Assembly (NCBI RefSeq): GCF_007754425.1
Contig: NZ_CP037452.1
Coordinates: forward strand, 3,447,164-3,511,163
DNA length: 64,000 nt
Origin: Gimesia fumaroli
GTDB taxonomy: Bacteria > Planctomycetota > Planctomycetia > Planctomycetales > Planctomycetaceae
Direction: 5' to 3'
Positions 43,001 to 52,533 of the stretch are shown here, piece by piece. Made by a program: the position numbers and the translations under genes. Below the pieces are notes generated by a model that saw only the letters and a list, made by a program, of their open reading frames with translations, was not told the origin of the DNA and did not search any database. The number at the start of each line of letters is the position of its first letter. The first letter of the stretch is position 1.

Positions 43001-43315
43001 GTGACGTATGTTGAGGCGGCCCGCAATCTGGCAGAGCGGATGCTCAAGCAAAGGAGTCAAACACCGGCGGCCCGGATTCGGTATGCAATGCGTATCGTAC
43101 TCGCACGGGAACCGAGCGAACGGGAACTGGAAATATTTATGAACGGTTTTAATCGGTATCGAATTCGTTTTCGAAACGATCCGAAAGCGGCAAAGAAATT
43201 GTTGTCCGTGGGGGACTCGCGTTCTCAAAAGCAATACAACATGGTGGAGCACGCGGCGTATACCGTGATTGCCAGTCTGATTCTCAACTTGGATGAAACG
43301 ATCAACAGGGAATAA
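40100..43315 (+). CDS. DUF1549/DUF1553 protein with planctomycete cytochrome c domain and LamG-like insert
   Basis: 1071 residues from ATG 40100, which gives a signal peptide ([15 protein letters not shown]); the frame to 40049 has no better start. The N-terminus is a PSCyt1 domain with CFQCHGP (haem-binding CxxCH) and the pattern [14 protein letters not shown]. Next is DUF1549 with a second CxxCH ([13 protein letters not shown]), then a concanavalin-like/LamG domain (about 460-660, with [13 protein letters not shown] and [10 protein letters not shown]), and DUF1553 (from [20 protein letters not shown] onward). These proteins are a planctomycete hallmark thought to be periplasmic; function unproven. 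One to three bases separate it from the DUF1501 partner. Confidence 0.9.
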   Translation: MRQRVRNIAWFSSLLILVLYLGESPSIGVEIEFNRDVRPILSDLCFQCHGPDSSQRQADLRLDQESGLLGTTDAPSVVVKGKAAESELFARLISNDPDLQMPPASSGKQITTAQIETLKQWINKGAQWQKHWAFIPPRRPDVPQVKQADWVRNPIDAFVFARLEQEGLVPSAEAEKSTLLRRLSLDLTGLPPSLAQQERFFKDDSPTSYEDLVDRLLQSPQYGERMALEWLDAARYADTSGYQTDGERHMWRWREWVIDAFNNNMPFDQFTVEQLAGDLLPEPTLSQKIATGFNRNHRANSEGGIIFDEYLLEYAVDRVETTGTVWLGLTIGCARCHEHKYDPISQKEFYQLIAFFNNIPERGRAIKYGNAAPFIKAPTKLQQQKLTELDQKIESYEQMLQEATPALKKFQTYWEQQPPASDLQKTFPEQDQAYQIAFDGDLNLKVIGKQNTDFYAKKTNASSDLTRNQKETSLEKPKFVKGIAGQALRLDGTQSYRTKQKPTLSDKNPFSLEFQIYPEQPNGTILASLTPAQDESGFRVFLKTGHLHINFGPRWLDDAILFQSKRKLNMNRWSHIVLTYAGNSQAQDFQLYVNGESQELDVNLNYLTGGFSFPSPLEFGAYHGRDHYQGLIDDLKIYNFQFSSDRAAITSVAEPVRKIVQIPEAGRTPQQQLKLTHYYLSVIAPDKAPKKYRTVFSALQKFKNQREAYYRSLPTSMVMQERDQKKTTFVLMRGEYDKPGEQVSAGIPSSLGTLPENLPRNRLGLARWLVDPANPLTARVIVNRYWQMYFGNGLVKTTEDFGSQGAWPTHPDLLDWLATEFIRSGWDVKRLQKLIVTSATYRQSSHVSETRQQADSENRLLARASRLRLSAEMIRDQALFTAGLLRTNIGGPSVKPYQPKGVWKEIASQEYQPGTGDDLFRRSMYTFWKRTVPPPAMSTFDAPSRETCIVKRSRTNTPLQALALLNDVTYVEAARNLAERMLKQRSQTPAARIRYAMRIVLAREPSERELEIFMNGFNRYRIRFRNDPKAAKKLLSVGDSRSQKQYNMVEHAAYTVIASLILNLDETINRE

Positions 43316-43318
43316 TTG

Positions 43319-44755
43319 ATGCCAAATATCAGAGACGAATTAGAGATGCAGGTCAACCGCCGTTCTTTTTTACGGCAGAATACAGCCGGCGTAGGGCTGG
43401 CAGCATTGGCGACACTGCTGCAGGAATCAGGAGCGGCGAAGCCGAAAGCTGCCAATACCAGTGGTCTGCACTTCCCTGCCCGGGCCAAACGGGTGATATA
43501 TCTGAGCCAGTCGGGGGCTCCTTCGCAGCTGGATTTGTTTGATTATAAACCAGCTCTCAAAAAATTTCACAAAACCGAACTTCCCGATTCGATTCGCCGC
43601 GGACAGCGATTGACCGGAATGACATCGGGGCAGAAAAGTTTTCCGATTGCCGCCTCGATGTTCAAGTTCGCGCAGCACGGCAAGAGTGGTACCTGGATCA
43701 GTGAACTCTTGCCGCATACTGCGAAAATTGCGGATGAGATGTGCGTCGTCAAGTCGCTGCATACCGAAGCCATCAACCATGATCCTGCAATTACCTTTCT
43801 CCAGACCGGCAGCATCCAGGCAGGCCGCCCCAGTATGGGATCGTGGATATCCTATGGATTGGGAAGTGAAAACAAGGATCTCCCGACATTCGTTGCATTG
43901 ACTTCAGGAGCGGGCGGGCAGCCGCTCTATGATCGTTTGTGGGGGAGCGGTTTTCTGCCGACGAAACATCAGGGAGTGAAGTTCCGTCGTTCGAGTGATC
44001 CGGTCCTGTTTCTCTCGAATCCGCCGGGGGTTAATGAACAGGCGCGGCGGGAAATGCTGGATGATCTCGGTGCGCTCAATCGCCTGGCACTTGAAGCAAA
44101 GGGAGACCCTGAAATCGCCACTCGGATTGCACAGTATGAACTGGCGTTTCGGATGCAAACTTCGGTACCCGAATTGACGGATCTTGCTCAGGAATCAGCA
44201 GCAACGTTTGAACTGTATGGAGAGCAGGCCAAACAGCCGGGGACCTACGCCGCCAATTGTCTGCTGGCGCGGCGTCTGGCTGAACGGGGTGTACGATTTA
44301 TCCAGTTGTATCATCGCGGCTGGGACCATCATCTGAATCTACCGAGTAAGATCAAACAGCTGGCGAGGGAAACCGACCAAGCGACCGCGGCATTGATCCT
44401 CGACTTGAAACAGCGGGGCATGCTGGATGATACGCTGGTGGTCTGGGCGGGAGAATTCGGCCGGACCGTCTATTGTCAGGGAACCCTCACCGCCACGAAC
44501 TACGGTCGCGATCATCATCCGCGATGCTTCACTGTCTGGGCGGCAGGCGGGGGGATGAAGCCGGGTTTGACTTACGGCGCAACCGACGATTTCAGCTACA
44601 ATATCACCGAAAACCCCCTGCCCGTGCATGACTTGAATGCGACGATTCTGCACTGTCTTGGTATCGATCACAAAAGGCTGACATTCAAATTCCAGGGCCG
44701 CTACTACCGTCTGACCGATGTGCACGGGAATGTAGTGCGGCCGTTGCTGAGTTAG
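43319..44755 (+). CDS. DUF1501 protein, Tat-exported
   Basis: 478 residues from ATG 43319, four bases after the upstream stop (a TTG directly before is also in frame). A twin-arginine signal is seen in [21 protein letters not shown]. The DUF1501 family is distantly related to sulfatases/alkaline phosphatases; the segments [38 protein letters not shown] and [10 protein letters not shown] are typical. It is almost always next to a DUF1549/DUF1553 gene, as here, and the two presumably work together in the periplasm. Confidence 0.92.
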   Translation: MPNIRDELEMQVNRRSFLRQNTAGVGLAALATLLQESGAAKPKAANTSGLHFPARAKRVIYLSQSGAPSQLDLFDYKPALKKFHKTELPDSIRRGQRLTGMTSGQKSFPIAASMFKFAQHGKSGTWISELLPHTAKIADEMCVVKSLHTEAINHDPAITFLQTGSIQAGRPSMGSWISYGLGSENKDLPTFVALTSGAGGQPLYDRLWGSGFLPTKHQGVKFRRSSDPVLFLSNPPGVNEQARREMLDDLGALNRLALEAKGDPEIATRIAQYELAFRMQTSVPELTDLAQESAATFELYGEQAKQPGTYAANCLLARRLAERGVRFIQLYHRGWDHHLNLPSKIKQLARETDQATAALILDLKQRGMLDDTLVVWAGEFGRTVYCQGTLTATNYGRDHHPRCFTVWAAGGGMKPGLTYGATDDFSYNITENPLPVHDLNATILHCLGIDHKRLTFKFQGRYYRLTDVHGNVVRPLLS

Positions 44756-45075
44756 GCTTTTCTTCATTCTTGAGCTGACTTCTGGTTGAACGCCTCAACC
44801 AAGATCTTCTATCAGCACCCGGGGCATTTTGAGCCTCCTTGCGGTAAATCCCTTATACTAACGTATCTATGTGTAATTGTGTTGACAGTAGAAGTTATTG
44901 TGATATTTTCATAGCTGTAGGTTGTATCTGTATATGTCTTCGAGCGGGAGTTTAAATCGTCTCTTCTCGGATACAAGCTTTAATTTGATAGATCATTGGT
45001 AGCAAATCCTCTTTTAACCAACCTGTTTATTTTGATGTGTCACGATACCCCCAAACAGTGAGGGAGTGAGTAATC
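44756..45075. other. Intergenic region upstream of the cysteine-rich operon
   Basis: 320 bases with no gene. A sigma-70-like promoter may be present: TTGACA at 44882-44887 and TATTTT at 44904-44909, spacer 16 bases, followed by a leader of about 160 bases. GGGAG lies before the ATG at 45076. No terminator of the DUF1501 gene was identified. Confidence 0.45.
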
Positions 45076-45507
45076 ATGAACTTCGTATCAAAGAACAAAT
45101 GGCCTTTGCGTTTTAGTACCTCACTTGCCATAGGTATTCTTGTTTCGGCATGTATTTATTGCGCTCAAACAAATTTGGAAGCAGCGGCTTGCCCCAAAGA
45201 ATGTTGTGCTCCTGCAAAGGCATGTGGAACATTGTTGAGTTTTTGTTCGCCTGAGCAGAGTGGGAAATCTTGTAATGGTTGTGATGGTACAACCAACGTC
45301 CGACTTTGTGCCAAGTGTGTTCAAGACAGAAAGTGCACTGCCAAAACGGGCGCAGCTACCGTTTGTGGAAACAAGTTTACCGGGACCTGTGTTCGGCACT
45401 CGGTGTATGGCTATTATTATTGCAAGAAAACTGCTGCCGGTGGGTCACATAGCTGTACTGTTTCTGGTGAATGTACTGGTGACAAAGCATGTGGAGGCGG
45501 TGGTTAA
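45076..45507 (+). CDS. Secreted cysteine-rich protein, paralogue 1
   Basis: 143 residues, ATG 45076. After a signal peptide (cleavage near LEAAA) the mature part of about 105 residues has 16 cysteines. Shared features with the next gene are CNGCDGTTNVRLC, a TVCGN motif, a YYYCK stretch and a C-terminal SHSC-x6-C-x4-KAC pattern. The even cysteine count suggests disulfides outside the cytoplasm. No known family was recognised. The stop lies 74 bases before the start of the paralogue. Confidence 0.75.
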   Translation: MNFVSKNKWPLRFSTSLAIGILVSACIYCAQTNLEAAACPKECCAPAKACGTLLSFCSPEQSGKSCNGCDGTTNVRLCAKCVQDRKCTAKTGAATVCGNKFTGTCVRHSVYGYYYCKKTAAGGSHSCTVSGECTGDKACGGGG

Positions 45508-45581
45508 TTTCAGTCATTCCTACTGTCGTAAACCAGACAACGTCTCAGGATCACTCTATACAATTTTCGTGGGGGAAGAAA

Positions 45582-46037
45582 ATGATATATCGAATATTAT
45601 TCTCACTGACTGGCCTTTCAGTTTTCATCTCTTTCGCGTTTATGGGAGGTGCAAATCATCAACAGGCAGAAGCTGCCGTCGCTTGCCCTAAACAAACCTG
45701 TGCTGCGGGATATGCTTGTGGCGGACAAGGAGGGACCTTTGCACCACCTGGCGCCATGAGTATGTGCACTCAAAGTCAGAATGGTGCCGCCTGTAATTGG
45801 TGTGATGGGACAACTGTGGTCAGGCTTTGTATCCCATCAGTACAAACAAGACAATGTGTTTCTCCTGCGACTGCCACTACATGTGGCAACCCGAAGAAGG
45901 GAATTTGCAAAAAAGCTTATCTGCCGGTTGTAGGAACATATTATTGGTGTAAAAGCTCAGGTGCTGCTGGCACGCATTCCTGCTCAGTCATCAGTCAATG
46001 TACCAGCGATAAAGCATGTCCTCCTGTAGGAGGGTAA
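45582..46037 (+). CDS. Secreted cysteine-rich protein, paralogue 2
   Basis: 151 residues from ATG 45582, chosen over the longer frame because GGGGGAAG precedes it and a signal peptide starts here (ILFSLTGLSVFISFAFMGG, cleavage near AEAA). The mature part has 14 cysteines with the same order as paralogue 1: CNWCDGTTVVRLC, TTCGNPKKGIC, TYYWCK and HSC-x6-C-x4-KAC. The two genes look like a tandem duplication that has diverged. Followed 30 bases later by the LolA-like gene. Confidence 0.75.
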   Translation: MIYRILFSLTGLSVFISFAFMGGANHQQAEAAVACPKQTCAAGYACGGQGGTFAPPGAMSMCTQSQNGAACNWCDGTTVVRLCIPSVQTRQCVSPATATTCGNPKKGICKKAYLPVVGTYYWCKSSGAAGTHSCSVISQCTSDKACPPVGG

Positions 46038-46067
46038 GCCTTGTTTTTCGTTATGGATATCTGAAAT

Positions 46068-47153
46068 ATGAGAACCAGCTCTTTCGTCTCTTATGTAGTC
46101 TGCTTTTATCTACTCAGTCTGTTTTCGGTGATCGCAACTGCTGATGAAAAAAATGACATTCTCGCAGAGGCGGCTGCAGAATTAGAACGCCAGAATCAGG
46201 CATGGGATGATCTGACTGTCGAATACAGTTGTGAAGACTGGATCCCTGATGATAAGGGGGAATGGAAACTGCACGAGACACTCATGCTGCGCTGGGCAGT
46301 TACACAGTCCGGCTGGGAACGGATTTTACGCTCTCGGTCTGAAAGTGCCTGGACAGAAGAAGCTGCTTTCAACGGCGAATACTATATGACGTACGATTCC
46401 CAACAACAGGGGAGCGCCGGAGTCGGGCACCAAATTAGTTCGTTTTTAAATATTACGTATTCACCCAAGATTTTTGGTTTCTTTGTGACGGGGCTAGAGC
46501 TCGGTCAGCCTGTCAGTGTTGCCGAGTTTCTGCAAATGGAAGCATCGCATGCCAAGGTGCTCTCAGAGAAAGAAAACCTTGTGATTGTTGAAGGTGATGA
46601 TCCTTTAGCTGTCGGAATCCGTCTGAAACTCACTCTGGATGCGAAATATGGTTATCGTCCCATTGAAATTGAAGTGAGAGATCAGCATGGATTACTCTCA
46701 ACATATAAAGATATTGAGTATGAACAGTTCACCGGGAAGCGTGGGACTTTCTGGTTTCCTCGGAAAGGGTCATGGTATGGAGTCAACCCGGAGGATCGCA
46801 GCCCCGGGACAAGGATGGATTACTCATTGATTAAAATGGAAGTCGATCAAAATCCAGAGAAACAGGATTTTCAGTTAACGTATCCGAAAGGAACGCTTCT
46901 CTTGAATACGGATACTGGCGAAACAACCTATGCGGCTGCAGTCGTGAATTTGGAAGATCTGATTGGCGATAAAGGCAAGACCATTTCGATGGAGCAGCAT
47001 GATAAAATAGCAGCCCAGAATCTGCCGCGGGGACCAGCACAGGAAGACGAGAGTTCAAATATGAAGACTCTGGTTCTGGTTAACCTTGCTATCATTGTAT
47101 TGATCATTCTTACGGTCTTATTTGTCAGATATCGCCGTCATAAATCGGTTTGA
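46068..47153 (+). CDS. LolA-like exported protein with C-terminal membrane anchor
   Basis: 361 residues from ATG 46068. A signal peptide (VVCFYLLSLFSVIATA) is followed by a domain of long beta strands resembling LolA/LolB-type lipoprotein carriers (QAWDDLTVEYSCEDW, WERILRSRSES, LKLTLDAKYGYRPIEIEV), and a transmembrane segment close to the C-terminus (TLVLVNLAIIVLIILTVLFV) with a basic tail. It would face the periplasm with a cytoplasmic tail. The fold assignment is weak. In an operon with the cysteine-rich genes and the DUF1573 gene. Confidence 0.65.
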   Translation: MRTSSFVSYVVCFYLLSLFSVIATADEKNDILAEAAAELERQNQAWDDLTVEYSCEDWIPDDKGEWKLHETLMLRWAVTQSGWERILRSRSESAWTEEAAFNGEYYMTYDSQQQGSAGVGHQISSFLNITYSPKIFGFFVTGLELGQPVSVAEFLQMEASHAKVLSEKENLVIVEGDDPLAVGIRLKLTLDAKYGYRPIEIEVRDQHGLLSTYKDIEYEQFTGKRGTFWFPRKGSWYGVNPEDRSPGTRMDYSLIKMEVDQNPEKQDFQLTYPKGTLLLNTDTGETTYAAAVVNLEDLIGDKGKTISMEQHDKIAAQNLPRGPAQEDESSNMKTLVLVNLAIIVLIILTVLFVRYRRHKSV

Positions 47154-47210
47154 GTGCGAGTAAATATAGATGGTACAGTCTTGCTTGCTTTGAAAGAAGA
47201 TAACGCAACC

Positions 47211-48029
47211 ATGTCTAGCTTAAGCGTGAACTCGAATGTCCGGACTGTCATTTTTCTTGGTGGTTTATCCCTGTTATTTGTGGGGTGCAATTCCGAAAAA
47301 ACTCCCGAAGGCGGGGCCAGATTAAAAACTGAAGGACGTACCTACGCTTCTGCGCCAAAAGAAGGGCACGTCAAACACCGTTTTAAAATCATGAGTGTGG
47401 GGGATCAGCCTCTGGAAATCACACGCGTTGATTCCAGTTGTGGGTGTACTGTTGCGGAATCGTCGACAACCAGTATCAAACCTGGGGAAGCCGGTTTTGT
47501 CGATGCGGATCTGACCGTTGCTCCGAATCGTCGGGAATCGACAATTTATGTTCACACAAACGATCCTGCTCAGGATATAATCGTCTTCCGGATCTCCGCT
47601 TTGGGGCTGAGAGCCGCCCAGCTCGCATTTGTTCCTGCTGTCTTAAAGGTGAAAGGAAAATCGGGAGAACTGATAACCGGAAAGTGTATGTTACAATTAT
47701 CCGTCTGGAAGCCTGCTTCAAGAAAGATCGTCATCGACCAGCTGAATTTTGCTTCTTCATCGAAAGCGATTGTTGTGAGTAGTCCAGAAGCGCTTTCAAT
47801 TCCTGAGAGACCAAAACAATCTATTGGAAATGATCAAAACGCCACAACGCAGCAAGTAGCGCTCTACTCCCATCTTGACCGGGATGTCTTTCTGATACCA
47901 GTCGAGTATCAAATCCAACTGGCAGCAAAACCTCGTAAGCAGCGGTTTTATTCAAGCGCCCAATTAGGTAAAACACCTGAAGATCCCAAAGCATTGCTTT
48001 CTGTTGTTGCGACGGTAAATGCAGATTAA
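47211..48029 (+). CDS. DUF1573 lipoprotein
   Basis: 272 residues from ATG 47211, chosen because it starts a lipoprotein signal (VIFLGGLSLLFVGCNS, lipidated Cys about residue 22). The longer frame from GTG 47154 overlaps nothing and has no signal. The DUF1573 domain is recognisable by HRFKIMSVGDQPLEITRVDSSCGCTV and GEAGFVDADLTV with STIYVHTNDP, an Ig-like fold with a CGC pair. It ends the set of four genes with the two Cys-rich proteins and the LolA-like protein. Confidence 0.85.
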   Translation: MSSLSVNSNVRTVIFLGGLSLLFVGCNSEKTPEGGARLKTEGRTYASAPKEGHVKHRFKIMSVGDQPLEITRVDSSCGCTVAESSTTSIKPGEAGFVDADLTVAPNRRESTIYVHTNDPAQDIIVFRISALGLRAAQLAFVPAVLKVKGKSGELITGKCMLQLSVWKPASRKIVIDQLNFASSSKAIVVSSPEALSIPERPKQSIGNDQNATTQQVALYSHLDRDVFLIPVEYQIQLAAKPRKQRFYSSAQLGKTPEDPKALLSVVATVNAD

Positions 48030-48253
48030 GGTCTGCTCGCAGCTCTGATAGTGGGATATCTATGTCAGTCATTTGTCTGCAGAAAGAGTTTCAACTCAGA
48101 CGTGACTGCCAAATGTGAAACCAAATCTTCTCCTCTAATGGGGCAAATTTTGTGGGAACTTTCTTTGCTCTCACAGCGTCTTCTCAGCCAGTAGTATTTT
48201 TAGCGTAACCGAACGCTGGTTCATACTTTACCCAGAAAGAAGGAATTTTCAGA

Positions 48254-48592
48254 ATGAAACGCTGGTCTGTTCCCCTGACGCTTATGATTGTTATGATATG
48301 CTTGATGGCTGGTAGCCTGCATAGTGCTCCTGAGCAGGATACACCAGAGGTGAACGTGCAGGAGTTGCTGAAGCGAGTTAAACAGCTAGAGAAACGTTTG
48401 GCACAGCTCGAAAAGGTGCGACCGGGAGTGGCTTTCCCTCAGACTCCTCAGGTGTTGCTTCAGTTGCCGGGAAAAAAAATAACCGTTGTTCCCGGGCAAC
48501 CTGCTAAGCCACAGATTCCGAATGACTGGAAGCGAAATCAAATTAACGGCATCGAGTATTATCTCGTACCCCTCGATGCAAAAAAGAAATAA
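48254..48592 (+). CDS. Small secreted coiled-coil protein
   Basis: 112 residues from ATG 48254. A signal peptide (LTLMIVMICLMAGSLHSA) precedes a short coiled coil (EVNVQELLKRVKQLEKRLAQL), a proline-rich middle and a C-terminal segment NDWKRNQINGIEYYLVPL. No family recognised. The DUF971 gene starts 7 bases after its stop, so the two are probably co-transcribed. Confidence 0.65.
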   Translation: MKRWSVPLTLMIVMICLMAGSLHSAPEQDTPEVNVQELLKRVKQLEKRLAQLEKVRPGVAFPQTPQVLLQLPGKKITVVPGQPAKPQIPNDWKRNQINGIEYYLVPLDAKKK

Positions 48593-48599
48593 ACACTAC

Positions 48600-48920
48600 A
48601 TGGACCTGACGCCTACGGAATTAAAGCTGATTGACGAAAAATCCCTGCTGATCGGCTGGAGCGATGGCCAACACCGTCGCTACACGTTCGCAGAATTACG
48701 CAAGTCTTGCCCTTGTGTGACCTGTCGCAATGAACGTAAAGCGTCCGAAGCGGAGCCCCTGAAGCTGCCTGTGCTCTCACCCGTTGAATTGCAGCCAATC
48801 AAAGTTGAAAAGATGAGTCTGGCGGGCAATTATGCCTACCGTATTACCTTCAACGACGGTCACAATACGGGGCTGTTTACGTTCGAGTTACTTCGGGAAC
48901 TGGGTACGGTTGTGGATTAG
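48600..48920 (+). CDS. DUF971 protein
   Basis: 106 residues from ATG 48600; the longer frame overlaps the previous gene. The pattern LIGWSDGQHRRYTFAELRKSCPC, CRNER and YAYRITFNDGHNTGLFTFELLREL is the DUF971 family, the N-terminal domain of gamma-butyrobetaine hydroxylase found free-standing in many bacteria. The CPC-x3-C cysteines may bind zinc or an iron-sulphur cluster. Function unknown in free-standing form. Confidence 0.88.
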   Translation: MDLTPTELKLIDEKSLLIGWSDGQHRRYTFAELRKSCPCVTCRNERKASEAEPLKLPVLSPVELQPIKVEKMSLAGNYAYRITFNDGHNTGLFTFELLRELGTVVD

Positions 48921-48926
48921 CAACAT

Positions 48927-50321
48927 TCAATCCAGCTTCCGCCAGATGAAAGTGGACAGATCGAGTTCATACGTGTCCTCATTAGTTACCAGTTCCGGCT
49001 CTCCTGGTTTGTCCCAGCTTTGTCGCTCTCCGCCTGTGATCTGGATTACGTTCCGCTGTGGGACGTAGCTGGCGCGATGTCGATAGACCCAGCCAGGTAA
49101 ATCGCCTGATGTCTTAACCGCTTCAATTTCCCATGTCTCAGTTTTCAGATGATAGACGGGTGTCTGGTTATTGACCCGCTGTTCCGGATAACCCAGGCAC
49201 CCGATAAGATAAATTTCCTCTTTTACCAGAGTCGCGGTGTGAAAGTCGGTCGGCGGAAAGACTTTTTTCGGATAGCCATAGAGTTCAAAGTTCCCTTGGC
49301 CGTCATGAATCACGACGTCATTGTAAATGTAGAAATCCGGATCATAATAATCCTCGTGCTCGCCGCCTATCTGCACATAGCGACCGTCTGGAATAGGCGT
49401 TAATGTCGAACCGAATCGGTCAAAGCACCATACGGCTCCAGGCTTATCAAATGCAGAATCATCTTTAAAATGCACGCGTGCCTGATACGCATTACACCCG
49501 ATACGAATCATGTCGCTCCAGAACGGGTTGTCCATTCGTTCGGGATTGGTCTTGCCGAACCGAGGCGTTTTATTCTTCCGATAGTCTTCTGCTGAAGCCT
49601 GGAATGTTGCCTCATCATCCAGCTGCAGTAAAAGTCGTTGCATTTCAGGTGATGCCTGGCTCAAATCGTCGCCCGCTTTCAGGAACAAGTTCAAGACTTC
49701 GGCACTGTAGACATCACCGATGATGGGTTCAATTGTCGGACTCTGTCCCAGTTCAATCACCGATTTGTTGGTCTCTTCAAGGGATTCCTTCCATTCCTCG
49801 TCTGTCATCACTCCCTTGAATTCATCTGGCATCTTGACATGCTCGGAGTCAAACCAGCTAAGGTCATAATTAATCACTTTTAACGGGTATTTGGGGTGGT
49901 AACCTCGGTCAACTCCCAATGTCAGGAGATGGCGAACGCCGTCAACAAAGTCAGCTTGAACCGCATGCCTGAGAGCCGTTGCGTTGTAATCATCCGTCAG
50001 CTCCGGGTCAGCCCCCTGCTCCAGCAGCAATTTCATTTTCTCCGGATCTTTGGCGGCAATCGCGATCATTAAAGCGGATTCACCGTTCTGACCTGGCGCA
50101 TTGAGATCGACGCCTTTCTCCAGTTCCTGCTGCAGTTCTTCTAAAGAACCGCTCTCCACAACTTGGTGAAAGCGGATAATTTCCTGAGTCATTTCTTTTT
50201 TCGGTTCGGTCAATTTGTTCGGCTCCTTGGGGGAATCGGCACATCCAATTAGAAGTAGGAGCAGGAAGGACACCAGGCATCGTACGACGGTTCGTCTGGA
50301 ATAGAGGAAGGAGTTTTGCAT
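48927..50321 (-). CDS. Lipoprotein with ankyrin repeats and Kelch-like C-terminus
   Basis: 464 residues from ATG 50321. A lipoprotein signal (LVSFLLLLLIGCADSP) is followed by ankyrin repeats (about residues 50-140: NGESALMIAIAAKDPEKMKLLLEQGADPE and NATALRHAVQADF), a helical middle, and a C-terminal half with Kelch-like strands (YVQIGGEHEDY, FHTATLVKEEIYLIGCLG, RHRASYVPQRNVIQITGG). The combination on a lipoprotein is unusual. Probably a periplasmic or surface protein-binding lipoprotein; no enzyme motif. Confidence 0.7.
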   Translation of the reverse strand: MQNSFLYSRRTVVRCLVSFLLLLLIGCADSPKEPNKLTEPKKEMTQEIIRFHQVVESGSLEELQQELEKGVDLNAPGQNGESALMIAIAAKDPEKMKLLLEQGADPELTDDYNATALRHAVQADFVDGVRHLLTLGVDRGYHPKYPLKVINYDLSWFDSEHVKMPDEFKGVMTDEEWKESLEETNKSVIELGQSPTIEPIIGDVYSAEVLNLFLKAGDDLSQASPEMQRLLLQLDDEATFQASAEDYRKNKTPRFGKTNPERMDNPFWSDMIRIGCNAYQARVHFKDDSAFDKPGAVWCFDRFGSTLTPIPDGRYVQIGGEHEDYYDPDFYIYNDVVIHDGQGNFELYGYPKKVFPPTDFHTATLVKEEIYLIGCLGYPEQRVNNQTPVYHLKTETWEIEAVKTSGDLPGWVYRHRASYVPQRNVIQITGGERQSWDKPGEPELVTNEDTYELDLSTFIWRKLD

Positions 50322-50352
50322 AGAGAGTTCGTTTGGTAACGCCAATGACTTT

Positions 50353-51399
50353 TTATGGTTTCTTTGAGGGATCGTCGGGAATAAACGTGCCGCCGCGGAT
50401 CAGTTTTTTCGTTCCGGCGCGGTGATCGATAACCGATGTTTTAATGATACCGGGATCGCCGTCATTTTCAATTCGACGACCTTGGGGAAGTTGCATTCCA
50501 TCAACGGTAAAAACCGTTGCGGAAACCGGTTGATTGACCTTCAGCCAATCGAACTTCATTATAAGACGTCGGTGGTTGAACTGACCTTCTGTGTTTAATG
50601 CGACGGGAACCCAGACATTCTCTATTTCTTTCCAGGTGATTTCACTTTTGATAAAAGGCGTTTGTTCGAACTTTTTCGGCGTGCCTGTTTTTCGATAAAC
50701 AAGATAGTTTGTGGGAGTGTAACCGTGTCGCTCGTCAATCCAGAGCATGAGCTTGAATTCGTTTGACTTTCCGAAGAGCCAGGTTATTTCAAACACACCC
50801 TCACTTTGCCGGGTGATGTGTTTCAGTGTGTAAGTTTGATATGTTTGCAGCACTCCCGGCAGAAACCATCGACTGCCGGAACGTGACACGCCATGCAAAA
50901 GCTCGGCGCCGTTAATCAGCCCGATTACACGGATATCGAACGGCGAATAATAGCCATACGGCTTGTAATCCGGTTCGTTGATCCTGACGCTGGTGTTATT
51001 CCCTTCTGTATGAATACTGTACTCCGGCGTTTTGACGTAGATCGAACGAGAACGCAGTGTTCGCGTTTCGCCCTTCTTTTTCGGATGCGGTGTGACCTGT
51101 TTGACATCCTGATCAAAGCGAAATTGTTGGAACTGCTGGGAAAAGAAACACTCCGCTTTCAGCTCTACACGTAGCGGCGTAGTGGAATCCGTCACGACAG
51201 CGTTCGCTTTGAATTCGCCTGACCTCAGGAGTGACCGTTGCTGTTGCATTCCCTGTAGCAGGGTTTGCAGTAATTCTTTTTGCTCATGTTGTGCTTGTTT
51301 GCTCTCAGCAGGTTTCTGTGCGGGAGCCGGTGAGACAGCAGTAAAGAAAAGTAGACCGCTGATGAGCAGGAACACTTTGTTGTTGTTTGTCGAATTCAT
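50353..51399 (-). CDS. Secreted LolA-like hypothetical protein
   Basis: 348 residues from ATG 51399, with a signal peptide (LLISGLLFFTAVSPAPA). The mature protein has a helical start (HEQKELLQTLLQGMQQQ) and then long beta strands (EFKANAVVTDSTTPLRVELKAECFF, FEITWLFGKSNEFKLMLWID) as in the LolA-like/DUF2092 superfamily. It lies 31 bases upstream of the ankyrin/Kelch lipoprotein gene in the same direction. Function unknown. Confidence 0.6.
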   Translation of the reverse strand: MNSTNNNKVFLLISGLLFFTAVSPAPAQKPAESKQAQHEQKELLQTLLQGMQQQRSLLRSGEFKANAVVTDSTTPLRVELKAECFFSQQFQQFRFDQDVKQVTPHPKKKGETRTLRSRSIYVKTPEYSIHTEGNNTSVRINEPDYKPYGYYSPFDIRVIGLINGAELLHGVSRSGSRWFLPGVLQTYQTYTLKHITRQSEGVFEITWLFGKSNEFKLMLWIDERHGYTPTNYLVYRKTGTPKKFEQTPFIKSEITWKEIENVWVPVALNTEGQFNHRRLIMKFDWLKVNQPVSATVFTVDGMQLPQGRRIENDGDPGIIKTSVIDHRAGTKKLIRGGTFIPDDPSKKP

Positions 51400-51441
51400 G
51401 CTTTGACCTGATTGCTGAAGGTGCTGCGTTGTTTCAGCAGC

Positions 51442-52533
51442 TCATTTCTCGTGTGGTTTGGCGACGCCACGAAAGGGGTTGTTTTGATTGATTTCCTGTT
51501 TCTTCTTTTGGATGACTACCACGATCGTTACGTCGACCTTACCAGTAACATTCCACTTTTCCCGTGCACCGCTGATTGAGAATGTGAACTGGTTGACGAT
51601 TAAGCCACCATCGGATTTGTCATTCTCCGAATCCGCCTTACTGAGGGCATCGAAGACGCGTTGTACCTGTTCAGCGAAATTCTTGTTGTTCATGACGAAG
51701 GCGTCGCCGTTTTTTGTTGCGATGAATTCTAAAAATTTCAGGTCTAAATGATTTCCCAGTTTCTTAATATATTTTTCCGGTAGATAATAGCGTCCCCTGA
51801 CACGTTTCGCATCGAGTGGCTGCCAGCCGATCAACACCGACTCCGGCTCCGCCTTTTTTGTCTCTTTGTTGATGAAAGCGAAATCATACAGCATCTCCGC
51901 GCGGAGCTTCTCCTTCGGTCGCCAGTATTCGAAACGGAAGTCTTTGAATGGTACTTTGAGGGATTCATCGCCGCCTGAAATTAAGAACACGCTGCCGTCC
52001 GCGTCCTTCGAGAGGATCTTGCCGCCGTCGGTGACCAGCGCTACATGCAGACATTTACTTGTGCCGTTGGGATAATCTTTCAGGAAGGCGACGATATCAC
52101 CTTTTCGGCTTGCAGATTCGCCACTCTGCTTTGTGCAGAACTGCTTCAGGAAGTTTTGGTAAAACTGATCTGCTCCGCCGCCGCGCAGTTCGGCAATGCG
52201 GTTCCGTGCCGAGAGGTCGCCGCCCCAGTATAACCATTCGGTGACCAGGCCCACGCAATCCTGTTCGGTGGATGGCCCCTGCTTGCGGACACATTTCTCT
52301 GACTTGAGGATGGGGCCGTATGTCTTTTCTTCCGTGGCCAGCTGTTTGCGTCTGGCGTCAGGGGAGATGGCGTCGGTACGAATGTTGTATTTGAAGTCAG
52401 CCGGTTTGATCTTCGACGTTTTTGAAAGCGGCGAGAAACGGACCTGAATCGATTGCGCCCGTGCCACGTCGTTCATTACGCAAGTGGCTACGACAAGCAT
52501 GAAACCGGTAAGTAAAGTACCGTAACGAAACAT
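51442..52533 (-). CDS. Secreted hypothetical protein
   Basis: 363 residues from ATG 52533 with a GGGAGG ribosome binding site; an upstream ATG at 52629 would add a non-signal stretch. A signal peptide (LTGFMLVVATCVMNDVARA) is followed by a region with a cysteine, GLVTEWLYWGGDLSARNRIAE, and HVALVTDGGKILSKD, weakly reminiscent of NlpC/P60-like or CHAP-type hydrolases (a C-x-n-H arrangement), but not enough to assign. A beta-rich C-terminus follows. First of three minus-strand secreted proteins. Confidence 0.55.
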   Translation of the reverse strand: MFRYGTLLTGFMLVVATCVMNDVARAQSIQVRFSPLSKTSKIKPADFKYNIRTDAISPDARRKQLATEEKTYGPILKSEKCVRKQGPSTEQDCVGLVTEWLYWGGDLSARNRIAELRGGGADQFYQNFLKQFCTKQSGESASRKGDIVAFLKDYPNGTSKCLHVALVTDGGKILSKDADGSVFLISGGDESLKVPFKDFRFEYWRPKEKLRAEMLYDFAFINKETKKAEPESVLIGWQPLDAKRVRGRYYLPEKYIKKLGNHLDLKFLEFIATKNGDAFVMNNKNFAEQVQRVFDALSKADSENDKSDGGLIVNQFTFSISGAREKWNVTGKVDVTIVVVIQKKKQEINQNNPFRGVAKPHEK

